Shown here: positions 5,094-5,337 of the stretch, piece after piece
How the letters are laid out: every line of letters begins with the position of its first letter
Numbering within the stretch: the stretch's first letter is position 1
Origin: an uncultured Lachnospiraceae bacterium
Lineage (GTDB): Bacteria > Bacillota > Clostridia > Lachnospirales > Lachnospiraceae
Assembly: GCA_902783305.1 (NCBI GenBank)
Contig: CACZQU010000614.1
Location: forward strand, 1-5,337
Length of the DNA stretch: 5,337 nucleotides
Direction: 5' to 3'
The notes under the pieces: model-generated
What the model saw: the letters and a program-made list of their open reading frames with translations, nothing else
What the model was told of the DNA's origin: nothing
Database searches by the model: none
Position numbers and translations under genes: made by a program

Positions 5094-5337
5094 TCAGTCC
5101 TTTTTATAAAAATCGCACACATATCCATCGGCACGGAGAACCAGTCCCTCCGCCCACGTAGGCGTCCTCCCCATCTGCTCACAGACTTCTTCCAGACTCA
5201 TCCCCGGATCAGCCTTGATGATGATCTCATCATGCACGTGAGCTACGATGCTGCAGTGCCGGAGGGTCTTCATATGCGTTTTGCGGTCTCTGACGGTCGG
5301 AGGTGCGGTGACCGACGGTCGTTCTTGTTCAAATTTA
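5094..5337 (-). CDS. C-terminal end of a phage-type family A DNA polymerase, partial, possibly degenerate
   Basis: The visible 80 residues are the end of a polymerase of the bacteriophage/ICE type. MKTLRHCSIVAHVHDEIII (22-40) contains motif C of family A polymerases; H35-D36-E37 corresponds to the HDE that includes the second catalytic aspartate (D882 in E. coli Pol I). The tail with MSLEEVCEQMGRTPTWAEGL and LRADGYVCDFYKKD is typical of phage members, which synthesise DNA during element replication. The stop is TGA at 5094-5096 and the gene continues past the right edge. Upstream of motif C the residues are unusual: where relatives read like KFVEN-x-x-QA-x-x-RD, this has KF at 1-2 and VRD at 15-17 with an unrelated Pro/Thr-rich stretch between. 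That may mean indels or a recombined pseudogene. The family call is strong; functionality is doubtful. Confidence 0.78.
   Translation of the reverse strand, partial: KFEQERPSVTAPPTVRDRKTHMKTLRHCSIVAHVHDEIIIKADPGMSLEEVCEQMGRTPTWAEGLVLRADGYVCDFYKKD

Overview
The window looks like chromosomal DNA of a gut-type Bacillota, most likely Lachnospiraceae or a close clostridial relative. I infer this from the strong AGGAGG-type ribosome binding sites, the Mrp/Mbh-like gene order, the style of the intergenic palindromes and the phage-type DNA polymerase tail. No species-level marker is present.

Positions 1-3130 hold a minus-strand operon for the membrane ion-transport module of a Mrp-type Na+/H+ antiporter, or of an Mbh/Mbs-type complex that contains one. 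Transcription runs right to left: a good sigma-A-type promoter (TTGACA-17-TAATTT, 3102-3130), then MrpE, a 295-base gap filled with nested palindromes, MrpF, MrpG, a small MbhD-like (MrpA C-terminal) protein, and a fused MbhE-like/MrpB protein that runs off the left edge. MrpF to MrpB are tightly packed, with two 4-base GTGA overlaps and one 6-base gap. The large proton-channel subunits (MrpA-N, MrpC, MrpD) are not in view and would be expected beyond position 1.

Positions 3131-3324 are a divergent intergenic region. It carries a perfect 26-bp inverted repeat with the GGGGACGGTTCT core typical of REP-like palindromes, and it sits between the -35 boxes of two divergent promoters. The rightward promoter drives a flippase-like (LPG synthase/YbhN family) membrane protein gene that keeps only about its first 110 codons.

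From about 3650 to 5337 the sequence is different in character and looks acquired. An AT-rich minus-strand gene encodes a secreted or membrane-anchored PASTA-domain protein whose last ten codons are antisense flippase DNA. Upstream of it lie a 56-codon gene of unknown function and the C-terminal end of a phage-type family A DNA polymerase. I read this as a phage- or ICE-derived segment joined to the broken flippase gene. The other end of the segment is outside the window.
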